This document shows, in pieces, positions 50,821 to 60,148 of a stretch of 64,000 nucleotides of DNA (positions within the stretch are counted from its first letter, which is position 1; the number at the start of each line of letters is the position of its first letter). Origin of the DNA: Gandjariella thermophila (GTDB lineage: Bacteria; Actinomycetota; Actinomycetes; Mycobacteriales; Pseudonocardiaceae). The stretch spans positions 25,835-89,834 of the forward strand of contig NZ_BJFL01000015.1 of NCBI RefSeq assembly GCF_005405885.1, given 5' to 3'. The translations under genes and the position numbers were made by a program. The notes under the pieces are model-generated. The model was not told the origin of the DNA. It did not search any database and saw nothing but the letters and a program-made list of their open reading frames with translations.

Positions 50821-52596
50821 ATGACCACCACCGTGCGTCCGAGCGCCGTCCACGCCGCGCCCCGGCGGCCCGCGCCCAAGGGCGGCCTGTTCCTGGCCTA
50901 TCTGCGCACCACGGACCACAAGCAGATCGGGGTGATGTACACCGTCACCGCGTTCGTTTTCTTCCTGCTCGGTGGCGTGATGGCGCTGCTGATGCGGACC
51001 GAGCTGGCGCGGCCGGGCTTACAGTTCCTGTCCCACGAGCAGTACAACCAGCTGTTCACCATGCACGGCACCATCATGCTGCTGCTGTACGCGACGCCGA
51101 TCCTGTTCGGCTTCGCCAACCTGGTTCTGCCGCTGCAGATCGGGTCCCCGGACGTGGCGTTCCCCCGGCTGAACGCCTTCTCCTACTGGCTGTTCCTGTT
51201 CGGCGGAACCATCGTGATGTCCGCCTTCCTCACCCCGGGCGGCGCGCCCGACTTCGGCTGGTTCGCCTACACGCCGCTGTCCGACGCGATGCACTCGCCC
51301 GGGGTCGGTGGGAACCTGTGGATCACCGGCCTGGCGGTGTCCGGTCTGGGCACCATTCTCGGCGCGGTCAACATGGTCACCACGGTGGTGTGCCTGCGCG
51401 CACCCGGCATGACCATGTTCCGGATGCCGATCTTCACGTGGAACATCCTGGTCACCAGCCTGCTGGTGCTGATGGTGTTTCCCATCCTGACCGCGGCGCT
51501 GGCCGCGCTGCTGGCGGACCGGATCCTGGGGGCCCACGTGTACGACCCGGCCAACGGCGGCGCGATCATGTGGCAGCACCTGTTCTGGTTCTTCGGCCAC
51601 CCCGAGGTCTACATCGTGGCGCTGCCGTTCTTCGGCATCATCACCGAGGTCATCCCGGTGTTCAGCCGCAAGCCGCTGTTCGGCTACAAGGGCATGGTCT
51701 TCGCCACGATGGCGATCGCCGGGCTGTCCATGACGGTGTGGGCGCACCACATGTTCGCCACCGGCGCGGTGCTGCTGCCGTTCTTCTCCATCCTGACGTT
51801 CATGATCGCCGTGCCGACCGGCATCAAGTTCTTCAACTGGACCGGCACCATGTGGAAGGGCCAGCTCACCTTCGAGACGCCGATGCTGTTCAGCATCGGT
51901 TTCCTGATCACCTTCCTCTTCGGCGGGCTGACCGGGGTGTTGCTGGCCTCGCCGCCGCTGGACTTCCACGTCTCGGATACCTACTTCGTGGTGGCGCACT
52001 TCCACTACGTGCTGTTCGGCACGATCGTGTTCGCCACGTACGCCGGCATCTACTTCTGGTACCCGAAGATGACCGGCCGGATGCTGGACGAGTCGCTGGG
52101 CAAGCTGCACTTCTGGACCACGTTCATCGGCTTCCACACCACGTTCCTCATCCAGCACTGGCTGGGCAACCAGGGCATGCCCCGCCGGTACGCCGACTAC
52201 CTGCCCAGCGACGGGTTCACCACGCTGAACACCATCTCCACCATCGGCTCCTACATCCTCGGCGCCTCGCTGCTGCCGTTCATCTACAACGTCATCAAGT
52301 CGTACCGGTTCGGCGAGCCGGTGGACGTGGACGACCCGTGGGGCTTCGGCAACTCGCTGGAGTGGGCCACCTCCTGCCCGCCGCCGCGGCACAACTTCAC
52401 CGAACTGCCCCGGATCCGCTCCGAGCGACCCGCGTTCGAGCTGCACTACCCGCACATGGTGGAGCGCATCCGTGCGGAGGCGCACACCGGTGGGCGCGGG
52501 AGGCACCGGGAGACTCCGCCGGCACCGTCGGAGATCGCCGCGGCCGCCGCCCTACCGGACGGCGGGCGCGCGGCGGACGATCCGCGCGAGAAGTGA
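50821..52596 (+). CDS. ctaD: Cytochrome c oxidase subunit I (aa3 type)
   Basis: The 591-aa membrane protein has 12 helices and the haem-copper ligands: His in MHGTIMLLL, the Cu-B/Tyr cross-link motif [10 protein letters not shown], the pair in WAHHMFATG and the haem pair in [11 protein letters not shown]. It reduces O2 to water and pumps protons. ATG 50821 follows GGGAG. It stands alone, without subunits II, III or IV, so it is likely one of several ctaD copies that uses partners encoded elsewhere. Confidence 0.96.
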   Translation: MTTTVRPSAVHAAPRRPAPKGGLFLAYLRTTDHKQIGVMYTVTAFVFFLLGGVMALLMRTELARPGLQFLSHEQYNQLFTMHGTIMLLLYATPILFGFANLVLPLQIGSPDVAFPRLNAFSYWLFLFGGTIVMSAFLTPGGAPDFGWFAYTPLSDAMHSPGVGGNLWITGLAVSGLGTILGAVNMVTTVVCLRAPGMTMFRMPIFTWNILVTSLLVLMVFPILTAALAALLADRILGAHVYDPANGGAIMWQHLFWFFGHPEVYIVALPFFGIITEVIPVFSRKPLFGYKGMVFATMAIAGLSMTVWAHHMFATGAVLLPFFSILTFMIAVPTGIKFFNWTGTMWKGQLTFETPMLFSIGFLITFLFGGLTGVLLASPPLDFHVSDTYFVVAHFHYVLFGTIVFATYAGIYFWYPKMTGRMLDESLGKLHFWTTFIGFHTTFLIQHWLGNQGMPRRYADYLPSDGFTTLNTISTIGSYILGASLLPFIYNVIKSYRFGEPVDVDDPWGFGNSLEWATSCPPPRHNFTELPRIRSERPAFELHYPHMVERIRAEAHTGGRGRHRETPPAPSEIAAAAALPDGGRAADDPREK

Positions 52597-52598
52597 CT

Positions 52599-52629
52599 CG
52601 TTGTGGCCGTCCGGTGGGCGGCCACAACG
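52599..52629 (+). terminator. Rho-independent-like hairpin after ctaD
   Basis: CGTTGTGGCCG (52599-52609) and CGGCCACAACG (52619-52629) form a perfect 11-bp stem with a 9-base loop, just after the ctaD stop. Confidence 0.7.
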
Positions 52630-52811
52630 TGCGCTTCCCCCGTCCTGCGGTTAACGCGTCGTGCGAAAGGCGATCACCGAAGGTCGCCGAGACAGTCGCG
52701 TCCTGCGGCCGCCGGGCACCGTGTCCGAACTGAACGCGGCTCCCGCGCGTACATCTGGCCGCGACCACTCCGTCGGCAGGGCCGGTCGCGCGGACTCGCG
52801 GAGGGACAGCG

Positions 52812-53981
52812 GTGACTGACAAGCAGGAAGAATCCATTCCCGACATCAACAGTCTGGTGGAAAGCCTCGCCCGGCAACACGCGCCGGACGTGCTGGCCGC
52901 GGCGCTGCGCGAGGCGCGCAACCGGGCGCACACGGAGCTGACCCGGCGGCTCACCCACGCCATCCTGGACCGGGCCCGCAACACCGAGGCCGGCGTGGCC
53001 GCGGACGGGGACCGGGACAGCCCGCGGGACGACCTGCCCACCCGGTTACCGCCGGCCCTGAGGGTGCCCCCGCCCGCCCGTGAGACGCCGTCCTGGCCCA
53101 CCGAGCAGGCGGTGTTCGACGCCGCCTCGGCGGGCGGGAGTGCCTCGGCGGTGTTCGACGCCGCACAGTTCGGCGCCGGCACGGTGCCCGACCACGGCCT
53201 GTACGCGTACCTGGTCACCTGGGAGGGCACGCTGGACCCGGCGGCGCTGCGGACCGCGGCCGGGGATGTGGACCTGCGGATGGTCAACCACGCCGGCCTC
53301 GGCGTGGTCGTCGCCGACGTGGACCCGACCCGCTACGCCGCGCTGGGCGCCGCCGCCGACGGCCGGGCGCTCTCCGAGGACAGCGAGCTGGTCGTGCTGG
53401 CCCGGCAGCACGACGAGGTGGTCCGGATGGTCTTCGCCCAGCGGCCGGTGCTCCCGCTGCGGTTCGCCACCGTGCTCCCCGACGAGGACGCCGCGGCGCG
53501 GCTCCTGGGCGCCTACGCGGACCAGGCCCGGGGCTGGCTGGAGCGGGTGCAGGGGCACCGCGAGTGGGGCGTGCGGGCCCGGCCCGCCGGCGGCAACGCC
53601 GACGCCGACAAGGACACCGCCGAGGTCAACCTGGACGAGCTGACCGCGGGCCAGTACCTGCGCCGGGACCGGGCGGCCGCCGCGCAGACGCGGCAGCGGC
53701 GCGGGGTCAGCTCCACCCGGTCGCTGCACGAGACGCTCAGCCGGTACGCCGCGGACAGCGTGATCCGCGGCCACAACCACGACCACGACCTGCTGCTGGA
53801 CGCCGCCTACCTGCTTCCCGTCGACCGGGAGAAGGCGTTCCAGGCCGCGATCGAGCAACTGCTCGTCGACCTCGATCGGGAAGGGGTGAGCGTGGAGGTC
53901 ACCGGACCGTGGCCGCCGTACTCGTTCACCCAGTTCGAGTGGGATCTCGACGAGCAGCGGATGGAGGTGGCCCACCGGTGA
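52812..53981 (+). CDS. Gas vesicle GvpL/GvpF family protein
   Basis: The 389-aa protein (GTG 52812) has an N-terminal amphipathic region and a GvpL/GvpF domain from about residue 130 (HGLYAYLVTWEGTLD, DVDLRMVNHAGLGVVVADVD, DEVVRMVFAQRPVLPLRFATVLPDEDAAARLL, VEVTGPWPPYSFTQFEW). GvpF/L are minor proteins for gas vesicle assembly. The N-terminal 125 residues are extra compared with typical GvpL and contain a Pro-rich part. No main structural gvpA is near. Confidence 0.85.
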   Translation: MTDKQEESIPDINSLVESLARQHAPDVLAAALREARNRAHTELTRRLTHAILDRARNTEAGVAADGDRDSPRDDLPTRLPPALRVPPPARETPSWPTEQAVFDAASAGGSASAVFDAAQFGAGTVPDHGLYAYLVTWEGTLDPAALRTAAGDVDLRMVNHAGLGVVVADVDPTRYAALGAAADGRALSEDSELVVLARQHDEVVRMVFAQRPVLPLRFATVLPDEDAAARLLGAYADQARGWLERVQGHREWGVRARPAGGNADADKDTAEVNLDELTAGQYLRRDRAAAAQTRQRRGVSSTRSLHETLSRYAADSVIRGHNHDHDLLLDAAYLLPVDREKAFQAAIEQLLVDLDREGVSVEVTGPWPPYSFTQFEWDLDEQRMEVAHR

Positions 53982-54208
53982 CCGAGTCGCTCCGGCCGCA
54001 GCGGCCCGCGGCGACCAGTCCTGTCCGAACCGGCATCGTGGACCTGCTGGACCGGGTGGTCTACCGGGGAGCCGCGGTCAGCGGTGACGCGGTGATCTCG
54101 CTGGCCGGCGTCGATCTGGTCCGCCTCGACCTGCGCGGACTGCTCACTGCCGCGGCCGGTGGCCGGCGGGCAGCGCCGGCGGCCGCCGCGCACGACACGG
54201 TCCACTGA
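53978..54208 (+). CDS. Short GvpA/J/S-like gas vesicle protein
   Basis: The 76-aa frame starts at GTG 53978, overlapping the GvpL/F-like stop by four bases. The core GIVDLLDRVVYRGAAVSGDAVISLAGVDLVRLDLRGLLTAAAG resembles the conserved GvpA/GvpJ/GvpM hydrophobic domain (LxDLLDRVLxxGVVVxGDxxISVAGVDLVxLxLRLLL). It lacks the extra length of GvpJ and is not the classical GvpA shell protein. Paired only with the GvpL/F-like gene. Confidence 0.75.
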   Translation: MTESLRPQRPAATSPVRTGIVDLLDRVVYRGAAVSGDAVISLAGVDLVRLDLRGLLTAAAGGRRAAPAAAAHDTVH

Positions 54209-54346
54209 CGCGCGCGGTGGTCCGGCGCCCGGTGGCGGGGCGGTGCGCGCCGGCACACCGCGATGACGACACGCGATGACAACACCACGGTATGGATTGT
54301 CTCAGGCCGTGGACACGGTGCCCGGAGACCGTGTACCAGAGGAAAC

Positions 54347-56677
54347 ATGCGGGGTGAGGCGGGCCTGAGTCGGCCGGTGGGGTTGCTGGTGGTGTGGTGC
54401 GCGCTCGCCGGGGTGCTCGTCGCGGGCGTGACCTTCCCGGTCGCCGGCGGGTTGGGCGAACTGTCCAACCAGATCAGCTCCTCGGTGAGCGGGGTGTCCG
54501 GTCAACTCGCCGCCGTGCCGCCGCCGCTGGTCACCACGCTGACCGACGCCGAGGGCCGGCCCGTCGCCGCGCTCTACGACCAGTACCGGTTGCCGGCGTC
54601 GTGGCAGGACATCGCGGTCACCATGAAGGCGGCCATCGTGTCCATCGAGGACCGCGGGTTCTTCTCCGAGTCCGCGTTGGACCCGCGCGGCATCGTGCGG
54701 GCTGCGCTGAACAACGCCAGGGGCGGGTCCCAGCAGGGCGGGTCCACGATCACCCAGCAGTACGTGAAGAACTACCTGATCAACGTGGTCGACCGGAACG
54801 ACCGGCGGGCCCAACAGGAGGACCAGGACGCGACGCTGGCCCGCAAGCTGCGGGAGGCCAAGCTGGCGGCGACCGTCGGCCAGCGGCAGAGCAAGGAGCA
54901 GATCCTCACCGGCTACCTCAACGTGGTGTCCTTCGGCAACCAGATGTTCGGCGTGCGCGCCGCCGCCCAGTACTACTTCAACACCACGCCGGACCGCCTC
55001 ACCATCGCCCAGGCGGCGTTGCTGGCCGGGATGGTGGACAACCCCAACTTCTTCAACCCCTACCAGTTCCCCGACCACGCACTGGCACGCCGGAACATGG
55101 TGATCGACGCGATGGTGGACACCGGCACCATCACCGCGCGGCAGGCGGATGAGGCGAAGGCGCAGCCGCTGGGTGTGGTCGAGCCGCGCCCCGCGCTGCC
55201 GCCGAACAACTGCTACGCGATCGCGCCGGAGGCCGGTTTCTTCTGCGACTACGTGGTGAACTACCTGGAACGGGCCGGCATGACCCGGGACCAGATCTAC
55301 ACCGGCGGCTACACTATCCGCACCACGATGGACCCGCGGATCAGCGCGATCGCCAAGCAGGCCGCCAACCGCCGGGTGCCGACCACGCAGCCCGGTGTGG
55401 CCAACCCGTTCGTCATCGTCAAACCCGGGCCGGACGGCCACCGGGTGCTGGCGCTGGTGTCCAACCGGGACTTCGGTACCGACGCGGCCGCCGGGCAGAC
55501 CAGCTACAACCAGCCGGCGGACGTCAGCGTGCCGTTCGGCGCCGGATCGGTGTTCAAGATCTTCACCGCGGCGGCCGGAATGGAGCAGGGCAGGGTGGGC
55601 CTGCAGACCCCGATGAGCAACCCGTACGAGCAGTGTTTCTTCCCGCCGAACCGCAACCAGTACACCCGGTGCTCGCCGATCCACAACTACTCGCCGAACT
55701 ACCCCAACCCGATCACCCTGCGGGAGGCGCTGGCCACCTCGCCGAACGTGGCGTTCACCAACCTGGAGGTGCAGGCCGGGATGGGCAGCGTGCTGGGCAT
55801 GGCGTCCCGGCTGGGGCTGCGGCAGACCATGCAGGCCAACATGTACGGCCGGCCGCCCGGCCCGGCCCCGCAGGGAGCGAGCAACCCCACCGCGTACAGC
55901 GAGCCGCAGAGCGTCTACAACCTGAACAACGTCGCCTTCACCCTCGGCTTCAACCCGTTCAGCCCGCTGGAACTGGCCAACGTCGCGGCGACCCTGTCCG
56001 ACCACGGCCGGTGGTGCCCACCGACGCCGATCGACTCGGTCGTCGACCGGGACGGGCATCCGGTGACGGTGCCGCAGTTGCCGTGCGAGCAGGTGGTCGC
56101 CCCGGCCCTGGCCGACTCGCTGGTCGCCGGGCTCGGCGACGACATCCGGCCGCCGGGCACCTCGGCGGCGGCCGCCCGCAACGCCGGCTGGACCCGGCCG
56201 ACCGCGGCGAAGACCGGCACCACGCAGGAGAACGAGTCGGTGGCCTTCCTCGGCATCACCGACGGCTACGCCGCGGTGTCCGCGGTCTACGCCGACGGCG
56301 ACGACCCGGGCACCATCTGCGCCACCAACCCGCCGGTGATCAGGGAGAGCTGCGCCGGAGCGTTCGGCGGCACCATCGCCGCGCCGACCTTCTTCGACGC
56401 GTTCAACCAGATCCTGGCCGGCCAGCCCGATCAGCCGCTACCCGGTCCGGATCCCGGCTACCTGCGCGCGCAGGACCACGGCCCGATCGTGCCGGTGGTC
56501 GTCGGTCAGCCGGTGGAGCGGGCGCAGCAGGCGCTGGCGCAGGCCGGCTACCCGGCGCGGATCGAGCCCATCCCGGCGGACGCCCCGGGCGGCACGGTGA
56601 TCGGCCAGACCCCGCAGGGTGCCGTCCCCCGGGGCACCCCGATCACGCTCTACGTCCCGGACCCCACCGGCCGCTGA
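54347..56677 (+). CDS. Class A penicillin-binding protein with PASTA-like tail
   Basis: The 776-aa bifunctional enzyme has one transmembrane anchor (VGLLVVWCALAGVLVAGVTFPVAGG), a GT51 glycosyltransferase (catalytic region SIEDRGFFSESALDPRGIVRA, QGGSTITQQYVKNYL) and a transpeptidase with SVFK (Ser401), SPN and KTG (TAAKTGTTQE). The C-terminus (PVVVGQPVERAQQALAQAGYPARIEPI, GTVIGQTPQGAVPRGTPITLYV) is PASTA-like. It polymerises and cross-links peptidoglycan. ATG 54347 is behind AGAGGAAAC. Close to PonA-type PBPs of Pseudonocardiaceae. Confidence 0.94.
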   Translation: MRGEAGLSRPVGLLVVWCALAGVLVAGVTFPVAGGLGELSNQISSSVSGVSGQLAAVPPPLVTTLTDAEGRPVAALYDQYRLPASWQDIAVTMKAAIVSIEDRGFFSESALDPRGIVRAALNNARGGSQQGGSTITQQYVKNYLINVVDRNDRRAQQEDQDATLARKLREAKLAATVGQRQSKEQILTGYLNVVSFGNQMFGVRAAAQYYFNTTPDRLTIAQAALLAGMVDNPNFFNPYQFPDHALARRNMVIDAMVDTGTITARQADEAKAQPLGVVEPRPALPPNNCYAIAPEAGFFCDYVVNYLERAGMTRDQIYTGGYTIRTTMDPRISAIAKQAANRRVPTTQPGVANPFVIVKPGPDGHRVLALVSNRDFGTDAAAGQTSYNQPADVSVPFGAGSVFKIFTAAAGMEQGRVGLQTPMSNPYEQCFFPPNRNQYTRCSPIHNYSPNYPNPITLREALATSPNVAFTNLEVQAGMGSVLGMASRLGLRQTMQANMYGRPPGPAPQGASNPTAYSEPQSVYNLNNVAFTLGFNPFSPLELANVAATLSDHGRWCPPTPIDSVVDRDGHPVTVPQLPCEQVVAPALADSLVAGLGDDIRPPGTSAAAARNAGWTRPTAAKTGTTQENESVAFLGITDGYAAVSAVYADGDDPGTICATNPPVIRESCAGAFGGTIAAPTFFDAFNQILAGQPDQPLPGPDPGYLRAQDHGPIVPVVVGQPVERAQQALAQAGYPARIEPIPADAPGGTVIGQTPQGAVPRGTPITLYVPDPTGR

Positions 56678-56684
56678 GGCCGGT
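56666..56684. terminator. Hairpin spanning PBP stop codon
   Basis: ACCGGCC-GCTGA-GGCCGGT, perfect 7-bp stem with the TGA stop in the loop; convergent with the MarR gene. Confidence 0.5.
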
Positions 56685-56717
56685 CCACCGAGCCGGAACA
56701 CGCGAGCCGGCGAGCGG

Positions 56718-57176
56718 CTACTCGACTTCCAGGCCGGGCAGCACCCGCTCGGCGATCTCGCGCAGCGTGTCCAACTGCTCGCCGGTGATCCGGTCCAGGA
56801 ACAGCTCGCGGACGGCGGCCACGTGCCGGGGCGCGGCCCGCTCGATGGCCCGCCGGCCCGCCGCGGTGAGCACCACGAACGAACCCCGGGCGTCCTCGGG
56901 GCAGCCCTCCCGGTCGACCAGGCCGCGCCGCTGCATGCGGGTGAGATGGTGGGAGAGCCGGCTCTTCTCCCACTGCAGGAACCGGGCCAACTCGACAATC
57001 CGGACCCGGGCGTCGGGCTGGTCGGTGAGGCAGACCAGCACCTCGAAATCGGCCAGCGACAGGCCCGAGTCGTCCTGCATCCGGCGGTGCAGGCGCGCGG
57101 TGAGTCGCGCGTTCATCGCCAGGTACGCGCGCCAGGCGCACTGCTCGCGGTCGTCCAGCCATCGGGCCCCGGTCAT
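56718..57176 (-). CDS. MarR-family transcriptional regulator
   Basis: The 152-aa protein has the MarR winged helix (SLADFEVLVCLTDQPDARVRIVELARFLQWEKSRLSHHLTRMQRRGLVDREGCPEDARGSFVVLTAAGRRAI). It is divergent from yceI-like gene and probably represses it and itself through the dyad at 57195-57214. Ligand unknown. Confidence 0.93.
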   Translation of the reverse strand: MTGARWLDDREQCAWRAYLAMNARLTARLHRRMQDDSGLSLADFEVLVCLTDQPDARVRIVELARFLQWEKSRLSHHLTRMQRRGLVDREGCPEDARGSFVVLTAAGRRAIERAAPRHVAAVRELFLDRITGEQLDTLREIAERVLPGLEVE

Positions 57177-57194
57177 GCACGCGAGTATACGCGG

Positions 57195-57226
57195 AAAGTT
57201 GACACGTCACCTTTACCGAGTAGGGT
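57195..57226 (+). promoter_or_regulatory. MarR operator overlapping the YceI gene promoter
   Basis: AAAGTTGAC-AC-GTCACCTTT (57195-57214) is an inverted repeat with eight of nine arm positions matching. It includes TTGACA (57199-57204), the -35 of a promoter whose -10 is TAGGGT (57221-57226), 16 bp apart. Confidence 0.65.
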
Positions 57227-57260
57227 GGTAGATGAAATCTCAACCACTTGGAGGTACCCG

Positions 57261-57818
57261 ATGACCGCACCAACCACCCTGGCGGAGTTGACCGGGGACT
57301 ACACCCTCGACCCGGCGCACAGCCGCATCGGCTTCGTCGCGCGGCACGCGATGGTGACCAAGGTGCGCGGCGCGTTCAACGAGTTCAGCGGCACCGTGCA
57401 CATCGATGGCGCGGACGTGTCCCGGTCCTCGGCCACGGTGACCATCAAGGTGGACAGTATCGACACCCGCAACGCCGACCGGGACGCCCACCTCCGGACC
57501 AACGACTTCCTGCAGGTCGCCGACTACCCGGAGATCACCTTCACCTCGACCGACATCAAGCAGACCGGCGAGGACAGCTACGAGGTGACCGGCGACCTGA
57601 CCATCAAGGGGGTGACCAGGTCGGTCACCATTCCGCTGACCCTCGAGGGCGCGGCGCGCGACCCGTTCGGCAACAACCGGGTCGGCTTCGAGGGCTCCAC
57701 CACGATCAACCGCTCGGACTTCGGCGTCACCTGGAACGCGCCGCTGGAGACCGGCGGCGTGCTGGTCGGCGACAAGGTCACGCTGGAGTTCGAGATCTCC
57801 GCGATCAGGCAGGCCTGA
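57261..57818 (+). CDS. YceI-family lipocalin-like protein
   Basis: The 185-aa protein reads DYTLDPAHSRIGFVARHAMVTKVRGAFNEFSGTVHID, DAHLRTNDFLQVADYPEITFTSTDI and DFGVTWNAPLETGGVLVGDKVTLEFEI, the YceI fold, which binds polyisoprenoid-type lipids. There is no signal peptide, so it acts in the cytoplasm. ATG 57261, behind GGAGG. MarR-controlled YceI genes are common in actinobacteria. Confidence 0.95.
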   Translation: MTAPTTLAELTGDYTLDPAHSRIGFVARHAMVTKVRGAFNEFSGTVHIDGADVSRSSATVTIKVDSIDTRNADRDAHLRTNDFLQVADYPEITFTSTDIKQTGEDSYEVTGDLTIKGVTRSVTIPLTLEGAARDPFGNNRVGFEGSTTINRSDFGVTWNAPLETGGVLVGDKVTLEFEISAIRQA

Positions 57819-57838
57819 GCCGGCGCGCCATGCCCGCC

Positions 57839-57874
57839 GGGCCGGTGGCCGCCACCACGGACGACCACCGGCCC
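57839..57874. terminator. Bidirectional hairpin
   Basis: GGGCCGGTGG (57839-57848) and CCACCGGCCC (57865-57874): perfect 10-bp stem between the convergent YceI and hexosaminidase genes. Confidence 0.6.
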
Positions 57875-57896
57875 GGACCCGGCAGCCCACACGAGG

Positions 57897-59546
57897 TCAG
57901 TCGGTACCGCCCCGGGTGCCCGGCGCCCACGGCACCTGCGGGGAGGCGTGGAAGTTGATGCCCATCACCGTCCACATCGGACCCTGCGCGCCGAGTCGCT
58001 CGGCGAAGGAGTTCCAGTCGTGCGTGGCCCGCGGTGACCAGCCCAGCTCGGCGATCGCGGGCAGCCGGGGGAACGCCAGGTACTCGATGTTCGCCATGGT
58101 GACCAGGGTTTCCGACCACAGCGGCGCCTCCACGCCGAGGACCGAGGGCCCGGTCACGCCGCCAAGGTAGCTACCCGGGTCCCAGTCGTAGGCGTCCCGC
58201 TCCTCGATGTAGCCGGCCCAGTTCAGGCCCAGCCTGGTGCTCGGGTCGTACTTCTGGTCCAGGTACGCCCGGTTCGCCGGCGCCATGACCACCCTGTTGC
58301 CGCGGGCGGCCGCGGCGGCGGTGGGCTGGTCGGAGCCGGTGGTGCCCCAGAACTCCAGCACGGTCGAGGTGGGCGGGTTCACCTTGGCGATGTCGTGCCA
58401 GGCCATCGCCGCCTTGCCGGTGTCCGCCACGATCGGCAGTTCCCTGCCCTCGAAGGTGGCATAGTCGGCCGCGCGGGTGGAGTGCGCCTCGTCCCCGCCG
58501 ATGTGCAGGTACGGGCCGGGGGAGAGCCGGGCGAGCTGGTCGAGCACGTCGCGGAGGAAGGTGTAGGTGACCGGCTTGCTTACGCACAGCGAGCTGAACC
58601 CGACGTCGATGCCGGTGTAGCGGGGCGGCGCGACGCCGTCGCAGTTCAGCTCCGCGTACGAGGCCAGTGCCGCGTTGGTGTGTCCCGGCCCGTCGATCTC
58701 CGGCACGATGGTGACGAAGTGCGCCCGCGCGTAGGCGACGAGCTGCCGGAACTGGCCCTGGGTGTAGTACCCGCCCGGACCGCCGCCGACCTCGGTGCCG
58801 CCGCCGTAGCTGGCCAGCCGGGGCCAGCCGTCGATCGCGATGCGCCAGCCCTGGTCGTCGGACAGGTGCAGGAGATAGTTGATCTTGTACAGGGAGATCT
58901 CGTCGATGTAGTGCTCCACGTCGGCGACGCCGAAGAAGTGCCGGGCCACGTCCAGCATGGCGCCCCGGTAGGCGTACCGCGGGTGGTCCACCACGTGCCC
59001 GGCGGGCACCAGCCACGGTCCGGGCTGCCGGCGGTCGCTCTCCGCGGCTGGCGGGAGCAGTTGGCGCAGCGTCTGCACGCCGTGGAACAGACCGGCCGGC
59101 GCGGCGGCGCGGATCACCACGCCGCCGGGCGCCGCGTCGAGTTGGTAGCCCTCGTCGCCGAGCCCGGCGAGGCCGGCCAAGCGGAGTTCGATACCCGGCC
59201 CGATCGCCGCGACCGAGCCGGCCGGCTTCTCCCACACCGGCAGCGGGTAGCCGGTGGAGCGGCGCAGCAGGCCGGCCAGTTGCTCGCCCACCGCGCGGGC
59301 CTCAGCCGACCCGGCGGGCACCCAGACGGCGGTCGCCGGAGTGATCCGGTAGGGCGCCGTGGCGGACGGCCGCACCAGCACGGGTTGCGGCACGAGGAGG
59401 TTCAGGCGCGCGGCCGCCGCGGCCCGGTCGGTCTGCCCGGGGGCGCCCGCCGCGGCATCCGCCGTCACCCCGGTGGTCACCATGGTGACCAGTCCCACTG
59501 CGGCCACCAGCACGGCCAGCCGCGCCGACCGCGATCGTCCGCTCAT
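57897..59546 (-). CDS. Secreted GH20 beta-N-acetylhexosaminidase
   Basis: The 549-aa precursor starts at ATG 59546 with a Sec signal (RSARLAVLVAAVGLVTMVTTGVTADAAAGA). Domain 2 of GH20 (NLLVPQPVLVRPSATAPYRI) precedes the catalytic barrel with YRGAMLDVARHFF, VPEIDGPGHTNAAL and the Asp-Glu pair in LHIGGDEAHST (about residues 351-352). It removes GlcNAc from chito-oligosaccharides outside the cell. A DasR-like site lies 63 bp upstream of the ATG. This is a partner for NagA and the GH18 chitinase. Confidence 0.95.
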   Translation of the reverse strand: MSGRSRSARLAVLVAAVGLVTMVTTGVTADAAAGAPGQTDRAAAAARLNLLVPQPVLVRPSATAPYRITPATAVWVPAGSAEARAVGEQLAGLLRRSTGYPLPVWEKPAGSVAAIGPGIELRLAGLAGLGDEGYQLDAAPGGVVIRAAAPAGLFHGVQTLRQLLPPAAESDRRQPGPWLVPAGHVVDHPRYAYRGAMLDVARHFFGVADVEHYIDEISLYKINYLLHLSDDQGWRIAIDGWPRLASYGGGTEVGGGPGGYYTQGQFRQLVAYARAHFVTIVPEIDGPGHTNAALASYAELNCDGVAPPRYTGIDVGFSSLCVSKPVTYTFLRDVLDQLARLSPGPYLHIGGDEAHSTRAADYATFEGRELPIVADTGKAAMAWHDIAKVNPPTSTVLEFWGTTGSDQPTAAAAARGNRVVMAPANRAYLDQKYDPSTRLGLNWAGYIEERDAYDWDPGSYLGGVTGPSVLGVEAPLWSETLVTMANIEYLAFPRLPAIAELGWSPRATHDWNSFAERLGAQGPMWTVMGINFHASPQVPWAPGTRGGTD

Positions 59547-59608
59547 GTCCAGCCTCCCGGCGTGGCGGTTGCGCTCGACTGGCCTGTCTACCCGCCCACC
59601 GACCGGAT

Positions 59609-59623
59609 AGGTATAGACCACTT
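59609..59623. promoter_or_regulatory. DasR-type operator (dre) upstream of hexosaminidase
   Basis: On the gene strand the site reads AAGTGGTCTATACCT, close to the DasR consensus ACTGGTCTAGACCACT. Same type as the site before nagA. Confidence 0.7.
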
Positions 59624-59734
59624 GGTGCAACCTGGTGGTCGCCGGGCTACCGGCTACCCCGGTGCGGCTCCGTGACTGGCCGCACCAGGTGTGCTTGACT
59701 GGCGATCACGCGCGGCCGGCCGACCGAGGGGGGC

Positions 59735-60148
59735 ATGTCCCGGATGGCGACCTGGGAAGATCTGGTGACCTACATCCGGAGAAGCTACGAGGTCATCCGC
59801 GTCGAGCCGGACGAGATCCGGATCAACATCAGGTGGGGCACCGAGGAGGACGAGGAGGAGCGCACCCAGATGGTCGTGGTCGCCCGGGAGGTCCTGGACG
59901 GCCAGGAATGGGTGCAGCTCGCCGCGCCGTTCGCCCGGGTGGACGAGGTGGCCCTGCATGCCGTGCTGAGCGAGATCGGCAACACCACGGTGGTCGGCGG
60001 CGCCGTGGTGATGGGCGACTACCTGGTGTTCCGACACTCGCTGCCGCTGGTCAACCTGGACATCAACGAGTTCGTCGACCCCCTCGAACTCGTCACCGGC
60101 TCCGCCGACCTGCTGGAACGCCATTTCATCGGCCGCGACGACTACTGA
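59735..60148 (+). CDS. YbjN/type III chaperone-like small acidic protein
   Basis: The 137-aa protein (ATG 59735 behind GAGGGGGG) reads TWEDLVTYIRRSYEVIRVEPDEIRINIRWGTEEDEEERTQMVVVAREVLDGQEWVQLAAPFARVDEVAL and GGAVVMGDYLVFRHSLPLVNLDINEF. This resembles the YbjN/CesT-like chaperone fold found near type VII secretion genes. Function is unproven. Strongly acidic. Confidence 0.6.
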   Translation: MSRMATWEDLVTYIRRSYEVIRVEPDEIRINIRWGTEEDEEERTQMVVVAREVLDGQEWVQLAAPFARVDEVALHAVLSEIGNTTVVGGAVVMGDYLVFRHSLPLVNLDINEFVDPLELVTGSADLLERHFIGRDDY

